This document shows positions 1-6,976 of a stretch of DNA of 8,464 nt, piece after piece (position 1 is the stretch's first letter; each line of letters begins with the position of its first letter). Origin of the DNA: Polyangiaceae bacterium (lineage in GTDB: Bacteria; Myxococcota_A; Polyangia; Polyangiales; Polyangiaceae); the NCBI GenBank assembly GCA_025934595.1, contig JAICXU010000099.1, forward strand, positions 1-8,464. The letters are read 5' to 3'. The notes below the pieces were generated by a model, which did not search any database, was not told the origin of the DNA, and saw only the letters and a list, made by a program, of their open reading frames with translations. Both the position numbers and the translations under genes were made by a program.

Positions 1-832
1 AGTCGTTCAGCGCCGATGGATCGCCGAGGAAGCGATCGAGATCACAGTCTCCGTTGATTCCGTAGACGGTGCCCGTGAAGCTGTATTGCCAAAAGACGGC
101 GCTCGTCCACGGCGCGGGCACGCTCGCGCATGTCGAGAGAGTTGCGATGTAGAGCGGATAATTCGCGAGCTTCGGATCGGTCACGCCGATGTCGCCGAAC
201 CACGAAGGGTAGCTGTAGATGAGCGCCTTCTTGCCGGTCGCCGCTTCGACGGCGTCCAGAAAATCGAAGAGCCGCGTTTGGATCGTGGCCGGCGGCGCCC
301 AACCCGAGTTGCCCGTGTACTCGCAATTCGCGCTCGCGCTCGCTTCGACCGCATCGGTCGGACACTCGACGTCGACGAGCGGCGGCAGCTCACCGAGGTC
401 GGTGCCGACTTGAGCGAGAAAATAGGCCGCCTGCTCTTTGCCGTCGATCGTCGGATCGAAGAAGTGATACGCGCTGCGGAGCACGCCCTGCGCCTTCGCG
501 TTCGTCCAATTCGACTCGAACTTCGTTTGCTGGTTGTAGTTGCCCTGCGTCGCTTTGATGAACGCGAAATATTTCCCGCCGCCGCCCGCGTCCGCTCCTG
601 CGTCGGGCTTGCCCGCTTTCACCTTGGCCCAGTCGATGGTGCCCTGGCCGTCGTACACGTCGATGCCTTCGACGGTTCCGCCGTCCGCACAATCTTTCGT
701 GTAGGCCTCGGACGACTCGCCCACATTTTCTCCGCTCGAGCTCGTGCATCCCGCTTGCGCGAGCGACAATGCGAGCACGCCGCCGATCGCGATGCATGAG
801 ATCGCTCGGCTCCCGATCCGCCTCCAGATCAT
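1..832 (-). CDS. GH25-type muramidase (lysozyme) lipoprotein, C-terminus cut by window edge
   Basis: The minus frame from ATG 832 is open for 277 codons to the window edge, so the C-terminus is missing. Residues 1-29 form a lipoprotein signal: MIWRR, a hydrophobic stretch, then QAGC with Cys29 as lipidation site. A Ser/Gly/Glu linker follows. The GH25 fold is seen in order: GIDVYDGQGTIDW (56-68), FAFIKATQG (89-97), SAYHFF (120-125), PPLVDVE (150-156), IYSYPSWF (205-212), FWQYSFTGTVYGI (247-259) and DCDLDRF (262-268). By family knowledge, Asp58 and the Asp154/Glu156 pair match the catalytic acidic residues, which cleave the MurNAc-GlcNAc bond of peptidoglycan. Oddities: a Gly/Ala/Asp insert at 76-86, Gln96 where KATEG is usual, and a Cys157-Cys170 insert that may be disulfide-linked. 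Little is probably missing at the C-terminus. The gene is divergent from the CAP lipoprotein. The family call is firm; activity is inferred. Confidence 0.9.
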   Translation of the reverse strand, partial: MIWRRIGSRAISCIAIGGVLALSLAQAGCTSSSGENVGESSEAYTKDCADGGTVEGIDVYDGQGTIDWAKVKAGKPDAGADAGGGGKYFAFIKATQGNYNQQTKFESNWTNAKAQGVLRSAYHFFDPTIDGKEQAAYFLAQVGTDLGELPPLVDVECPTDAVEASASANCEYTGNSGWAPPATIQTRLFDFLDAVEAATGKKALIYSYPSWFGDIGVTDPKLANYPLYIATLSTCASVPAPWTSAVFWQYSFTGTVYGINGDCDLDRFLGDPSALND

Positions 833-895
833 CCCATGCTTCTGCCACAACCGGCGTGCGTAGGCTACGGAGCGTGCGTAGGTTACGATAAAACC
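833..895. promoter_or_regulatory. Shared divergent promoter region of the two lipoprotein genes
   Basis: This is the only non-coding DNA between the oppositely oriented muramidase (ATG at 832) and CAP (ATG at 896) genes, so promoters for both should lie here or just inside the genes. It is dominated by the 18-bp tandem repeat at 854-889. A TACGAT hexamer at 884-889 resembles a -10 box, but no good -35 hexamer stands out. On the minus side an AGAAG lies 8 bases before the muramidase ATG. On the plus side there is no Shine-Dalgarno sequence before the CAP ATG. Confidence 0.55.
854..889. repeat. Two tandem 18-bp direct repeats, each with an inverted repeat (possible operator)
   Basis: Copies lie at 854-871 and 872-889 and match at 15 of the first 16 positions (GCGTGCGTAGGCTACG against GCGTGCGTAGGTTACG). 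The first copy contains CGTAG-G-CTACG (859-869), a perfect inverted repeat with 5-base arms. The second (877-887) has one mismatch, caused by the C-to-T difference at 883. A tandemly repeated dyad between divergent genes is typical of a dimeric regulator's site; that role is inferred. A recent tandem duplication without function is the alternative. Confidence 0.6.
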
Positions 896-1399
896 ATGCA
901 CACGCAGTCGCTCTTTGCCGTGTTTTTCGGGTCTTTCGTGCTCGCGGCTTGCTCGAGCTCGAGTGACGCGTCGACCGCGAACGGAGACGGCGGCGGAGGA
1001 ACCGGCGCGGGCGATACGTATGCTGCCGATCGCACGCTGTGCGTCGACACCATCAATCAATATCGCGCCACCATCGGCCTCCCCGCATACACCGAATGGA
1101 CCGACGGCGAGTCGTGTGCGGACGGCGAAGCGAAATCGGATTCGTCGACCGGCAAAGCGCACGGCGCGTTCGGAACGTGCAACGAAAACGCGCAAGACGA
1201 ATGTCCCGGATGGCCCGGCAGCGACGTCGCGACGAGCCTCAAAGGATGCCTCCAACAAATGTGGAACGAAGGCCCGGGCACCGATTTCTCGACCCACGGT
1301 CACTACATCAACATGTCGAGCAAACAATATTCGCAGGTCGCCTGCGGCTTCTTCGTGACGACCGACGGCTCGCTTTGGGCCGTGCAGAATTTCAAGTGA
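896..1399 (+). CDS. CAP (SCP/PR1-like) domain lipoprotein
   Basis: 167 residues. ATG 896 is chosen because it places a lipoprotein signal directly at the N-terminus (hydrophobic 5-18, LAAC with Cys19); an in-frame ATG at 836 would bury it. A Ser/Asp/Gly linker (20-40) leads into one CAP domain: CVDTINQYRATIGLPAY (49-65), KAHGAFG (87-93), NENAQDEC (96-103), MWNEGPG (122-128) and HGHYINM (134-140) followed by ACGFF. His89, Glu97, Glu125 and His136 fit the His/Glu tetrad of CAP proteins, which may bind metal. Six Cys after the lipidation site (49, 74, 95, 103, 118, 150) could give three disulfides, consistent with export. Bacterial CAP proteins have varied or unknown roles, often in the envelope. 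The gene shares its upstream region with the muramidase. No Shine-Dalgarno precedes the start. The domain call is strong; biochemical function is unknown. Confidence 0.88.
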   Translation: MHTQSLFAVFFGSFVLAACSSSSDASTANGDGGGGTGAGDTYAADRTLCVDTINQYRATIGLPAYTEWTDGESCADGEAKSDSSTGKAHGAFGTCNENAQDECPGWPGSDVATSLKGCLQQMWNEGPGTDFSTHGHYINMSSKQYSQVACGFFVTTDGSLWAVQNFK

Positions 1400-1418
1400 C
1401 GAGCGCCGCGGCTCTCCG

Positions 1419-1892
1419 CTAGCGCGCGAATTTCGCCCACGCCTCCGGCAAGCTGCGGCCCAACATTTTTTCGGCGCCCGCGCGGTCGAGCAGCACGAAC
1501 GTGAAATCGCCGGAAAAACAAGCCTCGCCGGCTTGCGTGATCTTCGCTTCGACTTGCACGATGCGGGGCGTCTCGCGCGAGATTTTGGATCGTCCTTCGA
1601 GCTCGACGCCGATGCGCACGGGCTTCGCGAACTTGCACGTCATCTGCGCGGTGAAGCCGAACTTGCCGAGCAGCGCGATGATCGCCCACGCCGCGAGCTC
1701 GTCGGCGAGCGTCGAGACGAGGCCTCCATGCATGATCCCCGGAGGGCCTTGGTATTTTTCGCTCGGCGTGAAGGTCGTGACGATCGCACCGGCCTCCTCG
1801 CGAAATCGAAGATGAAAGCCGATGGGATGGTCGGGACCGCAGCCGAAACACGGCTGACCGGCGCCGAAAATATGGCCGTCGAGGTCGGGCAT
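1419..1892 (-). CDS. PaaI-family hotdog-fold thioesterase
   Basis: 157 residues, full length for a single-domain hotdog thioesterase. The diagnostic segment is PGIMHGGLVSTLADELAAW (51-69): HGG at 55-57 begins the central hotdog helix and Asp64/Glu65 sit where the PaaI family keeps its catalytic acid. The N-terminal CFGCGPDHPIG (15-25) is common in a subgroup of these enzymes. The fold's later strands follow (TCKFAKPVRIG, 85-95). Such enzymes hydrolyse acyl-CoA thioesters in the cytoplasm; substrate cannot be read from sequence. The start has no strong Shine-Dalgarno, and a small hairpin lies 7 bases upstream. It is 34 bases downstream of the 85-residue gene in the same direction, so co-transcription is likely. 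It converges on the CAP gene with 19 bases between stops. Confidence 0.9.
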   Translation of the reverse strand: MPDLDGHIFGAGQPCFGCGPDHPIGFHLRFREEAGAIVTTFTPSEKYQGPPGIMHGGLVSTLADELAAWAIIALLGKFGFTAQMTCKFAKPVRIGVELEGRSKISRETPRIVQVEAKITQAGEACFSGDFTFVLLDRAGAEKMLGRSLPEAWAKFAR

Positions 1893-1899
1893 CGCGCCA

Positions 1900-1913
1900 C
1901 GCGATTATTCGCG
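1900..1913 (-). promoter_or_regulatory. Small hairpin just before the thioesterase start
   Basis: CGCGATTATTCGCG reads as a perfect 5-base stem (CGCGA/TCGCG) with a 4-base loop, placed 7 bases before the thioesterase ATG, where a ribosome binding site would sit. In an mRNA from the upstream gene it could limit translation initiation. This is a structural observation; the stem is short and function is inferred. Confidence 0.3.
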
Positions 1914-1926
1914 CGGCTCGCGGCGG

Positions 1927-2184
1927 TCAATTCCTGCGACCTTCGAAGTCCATCATCTCGTCGTTCAAACGAGCGAGCTCGCCGATGATCTTTTGCACGC
2001 GCGAGTTCGCTTCACGGAACGCGCGGAGAACGCCCAGATCGATTTGTTCGGGCATGCCCTCTTTTTCGGGCGGCGGGGTGAGGACACGTGCGAGAAGCGG
2101 CGCGCGATCGCACTCGGCTTCGTGAAGGCGGATCAGCATGTCGTCGAGATCGGCTACGGAATACATGCGCGCTTCGAACGGCAC
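1927..2184 (-). CDS. Small helical protein of unknown function (85 aa)
   Basis: I do not recognise this protein. The frame starts at GTG 2184 and ends with TGA. An ATG six codons in (2166) is a credible alternative with GAAG seven bases upstream, giving 79 residues. The sequence is charged, mostly helix-forming and has no signal peptide or membrane segment, so it should be cytoplasmic. Residues 9-35 (YSVADLDDMLIRLHEAECDR onward) and 51-79 (LGVLRAFREANSRVQKIIGE onward) look like two amphipathic helices around a PPPEKEGMPEQ turn, compatible with a helical hairpin or short coiled coil. It lies 34 bases upstream of the thioesterase, likely in one transcript. Coding status is supported by gap-filling position, lack of a better competing frame and acid/base-rich, non-repetitive composition. 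Confidence 0.65.
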   Translation of the reverse strand: MPFEARMYSVADLDDMLIRLHEAECDRAPLLARVLTPPPEKEGMPEQIDLGVLRAFREANSRVQKIIGELARLNDEMMDFEGRRN

Positions 2185-2202
2185 GACCTGCGCGAAACTT
2201 TA

Positions 2203-2228
2203 GGGCCGACGGCGATTTTTTTCGGCCC
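2203..2228. other. Intergenic inverted repeat downstream of the tiny lipoprotein gene
   Basis: GGGCCGA (2203-2209) and TCGGCCC (2222-2228) form a 7-base GC-rich stem around a 12-base loop. It lies between the stop of the tiny lipoprotein gene (2247) and the start of the 85-residue gene. Its position suits a terminator or an mRNA-stabilising hairpin, but no T-run follows the stem in the minus direction; the A/T-rich tract is in the loop. A standard rho-independent terminator is therefore not supported. Confidence 0.35.
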
Positions 2229-2246
2229 CGTTCCCGCAGCGCTTTT

Positions 2247-2516
2247 TCAGCGGCAGCTCCTGCACATGAGGTGCATGTGAGCATCCGGCTCGCGCGTGCT
2301 CATGAGCGCTCGACTCGACAGTTCGCGTGAGGAGCTCATGTCGCGGGACGCGCCGGCGGAGCGCGACTCGGTATGCGCGCCGTAGTCGGGTGATCCGGCG
2401 AGGGGCGAGCCGCCCGATCCGCCGGCCGCCGCGGTGGACGCGAGCGATCCGGTCGATGCACAACCGGCGAGGGGAAGCGAGGCGACGAGAAGAGCGAGAG
2501 CGAGCCATCGAGCCAT
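2247..2516 (-). CDS. Tiny lipoprotein with His/Cys-rich C-terminal tail
   Basis: 89 residues. The start is well fixed: AGGAGG (complement of 2524-2529) lies 7 bases before ATG 2516, the best Shine-Dalgarno in the window. Residues 1-19 are a textbook lipoprotein signal (MARWLALALLVASLPLAGC; lipobox LAGC, Cys19). The mature part is low-complexity, rich in Ala, Ser, Gly and Arg, with no recognisable fold, and is likely extended or disordered. It ends in HMHLMCRSCR (80-89), an H-x-H plus C-x-x-C arrangement that resembles a metal or haem ligand set; that is inference. No family is recognised. It is downstream of the transporter gene in the same direction (63 bases) but has its own AT-rich palindrome upstream, so independent transcription is possible. 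Confidence 0.72.
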   Translation of the reverse strand: MARWLALALLVASLPLAGCASTGSLASTAAAGGSGGSPLAGSPDYGAHTESRSAGASRDMSSSRELSSRALMSTREPDAHMHLMCRSCR

Positions 2517-2549
2517 GAGTGAACCTCCTGGCTCCTGTTCGTCCGAGCC

Positions 2550-2570
2550 CGCGTCGAAATTTCGAGCGCG
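2550..2570. promoter_or_regulatory. Palindrome upstream of the tiny lipoprotein gene (possible operator)
   Basis: TCGAAATTTCGA (2554-2565) is a perfect 12-base palindrome. CGCG flanks it on both sides (2550-2553 and 2567-2570), the right arm offset by one base. It lies in the 63-base gap between the transporter stop and the lipoprotein start, 38 bases before the lipoprotein ATG, a plausible place for a dimeric regulator or promoter. On the plus strand a CTTTTT run follows, but no plus-strand gene ends here, so a terminator reading is unlikely. Confidence 0.4.
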
Positions 2571-2579
2571 TGCGCTTTT

Positions 2580-3869
2580 TCACGACATCGTGGATTTTCG
2601 GCCGTGAATCGTCGCGATGACTCCGACGACCATCGCCGCGAAGCCCGCGAATGCGACGACATCGAACGATGCCGACCAGCCGTATTTCTCGGCGACACCG
2701 CCGAGGACGATGCCGACCAAGCTCGCGCCCAAGTATCCGGCGCCATCGATGAAGCCCGCAGCGGTCGCTGCCGCGCGCGTTCCCGCGACGTCGAGCGCGA
2801 TCGCGCCGGCCATGAGCGAATACGGACCGAGAAGAAAAATTCCGCACGCACCGATCGCGAGCATCGCGGACGTCGTGCCGTGCAAGTGCCCGTGCGCGAG
2901 GACGAGCACCGCGATCACGTGGAAGAAGAGCGATGCGGCGAGCACGGTCGTGCGTTTGCCGGGTCCGAAAAAATCGCTGATGCGTCCGACGACCAGCGCC
3001 GCGACGACACCCGTCGCAGGAAAAATGGCGCTCTTCGCGATAGACGCGGACACAGCGCCTTCGCCTTCGCCGGATGCGCGCGCGACCTCGGTGAGGAACG
3101 TCGGGGTCCACGTCAAAAAACCATGACGCACGAACGTGAGGAGCACCGAGAGGACGAGCGCGAACCAGAACGAAGAATTTTTGACGAGAAACGGGATGGC
3201 TTCGCGAAGGGATTGGGTCGAAGTCGAAGTGGAGATCAAGGTCGAGGTCGAGGTCGAGGTCGAGGTCGGCTCGCCTCGCAGCGTGAAATAGAGGAGAAGC
3301 ATGACGCACGCGAAGAGGGCGGGGTTCACCATGAAAAGCGCGCGCCAGGAGAGCTTCATCTTCACGATGGCTCCGCAAAGAAGCAGCGAAACCACGTTCC
3401 CGATTTCGTAGCTCGTCGAGAGCGCGCCCATCACCGCGCCGTGCTTTCCGGGCGGAAACCAACGCGACACGACGTGCACGAGACCGCTCCAACCGCCGGA
3501 TTGAAAAAAGCGATTCACGGCTGCGAAGAGCACGAAAAATGCGAAGCCCGCCGAGAATCCGAACGCGAGCGTCGCGGCGATCGAGCCTGCCATCGCGAGG
3601 AGCATCAGGCGTCGTCCGCCGATGCGATCGCCGATCATCCCCATCGTGATTTTGCCGACGGCGTACACGGCGGTGGCTATCGAGCTGAGGAGCCCGAGCT
3701 TGGCTTTGTCGTAATCGTACGCATCATGAAGGAGAGGCAGCGCTGCATCCACGTTCGCGCGGCACAAGTAAAAGGACGCGTAGCCAATCAGCAGGATGGC
3801 GAGCACGCCGGCCGAGCCTCGACTTTGCGCGGGCCGCGCGTTCGCCTTTTCTTCCACGCGTTCTTTCAC
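2580..3869 (-). CDS. MFS transporter, organophosphate:phosphate antiporter (GlpT/UhpT-like) family
   Basis: About 429 residues from GTG 3869, near the family's usual 430-460. The open frame continues upstream into DNA coding for the helicase; those residues lack transporter features, so an internal start is needed. GTG 3857 is an alternative. Twelve hydrophobic segments are expected. OPA hallmarks: GYASFYLCRANVDAALP (29-45), MFS motif A GMIGDRIGGRR (77-87), QSGGWSGLVHVVSRWF (123-138), FVRHGFLTWTPTFLTEV (246-262) and a GTRAAATAAGF-type segment in the C-terminal half. Arg37 and Arg248 align by motif with the two phosphate-binding arginines of GlpT (R45, R269), so inner-membrane exchange of a phosphorylated organic substrate for phosphate is likely; the substrate is unknown. 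A Thr-Ser repeat fills the central loop (202-218). Divergent from the helicase gene across 52 bases. Confidence 0.87.
   Translation of the reverse strand: MKERVEEKANARPAQSRGSAGVLAILLIGYASFYLCRANVDAALPLLHDAYDYDKAKLGLLSSIATAVYAVGKITMGMIGDRIGGRRLMLLAMAGSIAATLAFGFSAGFAFFVLFAAVNRFFQSGGWSGLVHVVSRWFPPGKHGAVMGALSTSYEIGNVVSLLLCGAIVKMKLSWRALFMVNPALFACVMLLLYFTLRGEPTSTSTSTSTLISTSTSTQSLREAIPFLVKNSSFWFALVLSVLLTFVRHGFLTWTPTFLTEVARASGEGEGAVSASIAKSAIFPATGVVAALVVGRISDFFGPGKRTTVLAASLFFHVIAVLVLAHGHLHGTTSAMLAIGACGIFLLGPYSLMAGAIALDVAGTRAAATAAGFIDGAGYLGASLVGIVLGGVAEKYGWSASFDVVAFAGFAAMVVGVIATIHGRKSTMS
3217..3269. repeat. Hexanucleotide tandem repeat (GTCGAG) inside the transporter gene
   Basis: Four perfect GTCGAG units at 3241-3264 are followed by a partial unit (GTCGG) and preceded by degenerate units (GTCGAA, GTCGAA, GTGGAG, ATCAAG) from 3217. 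On the coding strand each unit is Thr-Ser, giving residues 202-218 of the transporter, between the predicted sixth and seventh membrane segments. The unit is two codons long, so slippage would change loop length without breaking the frame. Confidence 0.85.
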
Positions 3870-3921
3870 GAGAGAGCGGCGAGGGTACAGCCGCCGTGCT
3901 CCGCGTGCTAAGCGAGTAACG
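3870..3921. promoter_or_regulatory. Divergent promoter region between transporter and helicase genes
   Basis: These 52 bases separate the transporter start (minus) from the helicase start (plus) and must carry, or overlap, the promoters of both. A GCGGC/GCCGC inverted repeat with a 9-base spacer and a repeated CGTGCT are visible. I see no convincing -35/-10 pair. The helicase ATG has only a weak purine stretch (AAGCGAG) upstream. Confidence 0.4.
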
Positions 3922-6210
<2,289 letters not shown>

Positions 6211-6213
6211 CCG

Positions 6214-6969
6214 CTATCGAGATGACGCGAGCTCGCGTTCCAACTGGGTGCGCTCCGCCGCGAGCTTCGAGCCAGGTTTCCACGGTGGCAGTGACGCGAG
6301 GAGCGTTCGCGACGCTTCGATTTCCCCGAGCTGCTTCAACCGAAGCGCGGCCGCGAAACGAATCGCGCTTCCGAGAACGTTCCGCGAAGTCGTCGGCTTG
6401 AGAACGCGCTCGACGTCCGCTCGCGACTTGCCACCACCGCCATGCAGCATCCCAAATGACAGCGCGGACGCGCGCAGCGAATTGAGGTAGGCCGCCAATT
6501 GGCCCTGGAGGCCGGTCGTCGGCAGGTTTTGGCCACGTGCGACTACTTCGTTGACGTGTCGTCTCCAGCGGCCCTCTTCCGAATCGCGCAGGATCGCGAG
6601 GTACAGGCGCATCTCGTCGTTCAGAAAATGAATGCTGCAGTTTGCGCGCTCGCATCGACAGATTTCGTGCTCGGGCAGCGCTTCGACGTACGCCACACCG
6701 TCGAAGATAGCGAGCGCGACGAGAGCCGAAACGGACGCTGGTGGAATGCCGCCCGCAATGCGTCGAAGCGTTGCAACGTCACCGCACCTCGCCGCAACGA
6801 GAGCGCGCTCGGCCCCGCGCGTGCGATGCCAGGTCAACAGAAGCTGGAGGGAGCCGACTGCGAGCGCCGCGATCGCGACGAAAGGATGCGGGCGCATGCA
6901 CACGCCGGCGACGATGAAGCATCCGGCGAGAAAGGCTCGCGAAAGAAAGAGCATGCGCGCAGGGGTCAT
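6214..6969 (-). CDS. Two-TM membrane protein with Cys/His cluster, unknown function
   Basis: 251 residues, not recognised. Two hydrophobic helices open the protein (about 9-25 and 28-47), followed by a basic TWHRTRGAER segment, so by the positive-inside rule the remaining soluble part is probably cytoplasmic. Residues 101-114 (HEICRCERANCSIH) hold three Cys and two His in a compact cluster that could bind a metal; this is inferred. The C-terminal part is helical, and 202-226 (AIRFAAALRLKQLGEIEASR onward) reads like one TPR-type helix pair. The stop of the upstream gene is 7 bases before ATG 6969, so translation is probably coupled; no Shine-Dalgarno is visible and an ATG five codons in (6954) is an alternative. 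It ends 3 bases from the helicase stop on the other strand. Confidence 0.75.
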   Translation of the reverse strand: MTPARMLFLSRAFLAGCFIVAGVCMRPHPFVAIAALAVGSLQLLLTWHRTRGAERALVAARCGDVATLRRIAGGIPPASVSALVALAIFDGVAYVEALPEHEICRCERANCSIHFLNDEMRLYLAILRDSEEGRWRRHVNEVVARGQNLPTTGLQGQLAAYLNSLRASALSFGMLHGGGGKSRADVERVLKPTTSRNVLGSAIRFAAALRLKQLGEIEASRTLLASLPPWKPGSKLAAERTQLERELASSR

Positions 6970-6976
6970 GAGGAGC

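Noticed and set aside
86..799. 237-residue open frame on the plus strand opposite the muramidase gene
   Set aside because: Arg-rich translation without any domain; it lies antisense to a frame that reads as a clear GH25 protein. Long antisense frames are expected at this GC content.
836..895. Upstream ATG at 836 for the CAP gene
   Set aside because: It would add 20 non-hydrophobic residues before a complete lipoprotein signal and would translate the repeat region.
1401..1414. Possible terminator GAGC-GCCGCG-GCTC between the CAP and thioesterase stops
   Set aside because: Only a 4-base stem with no T-run on either strand.
2298..2307. Palindrome GCTCATGAGC
   Set aside because: It lies within the coding sequence of the tiny lipoprotein and has no positional reason to be regulatory; short palindromes are common.
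2604..3911. 435-residue plus-strand open frame opposite the transporter
   Set aside because: Extremely rich in Arg, Glu, Asp and His, no hydrophobic core, exactly antisense to a membrane protein with recognisable OPA motifs.
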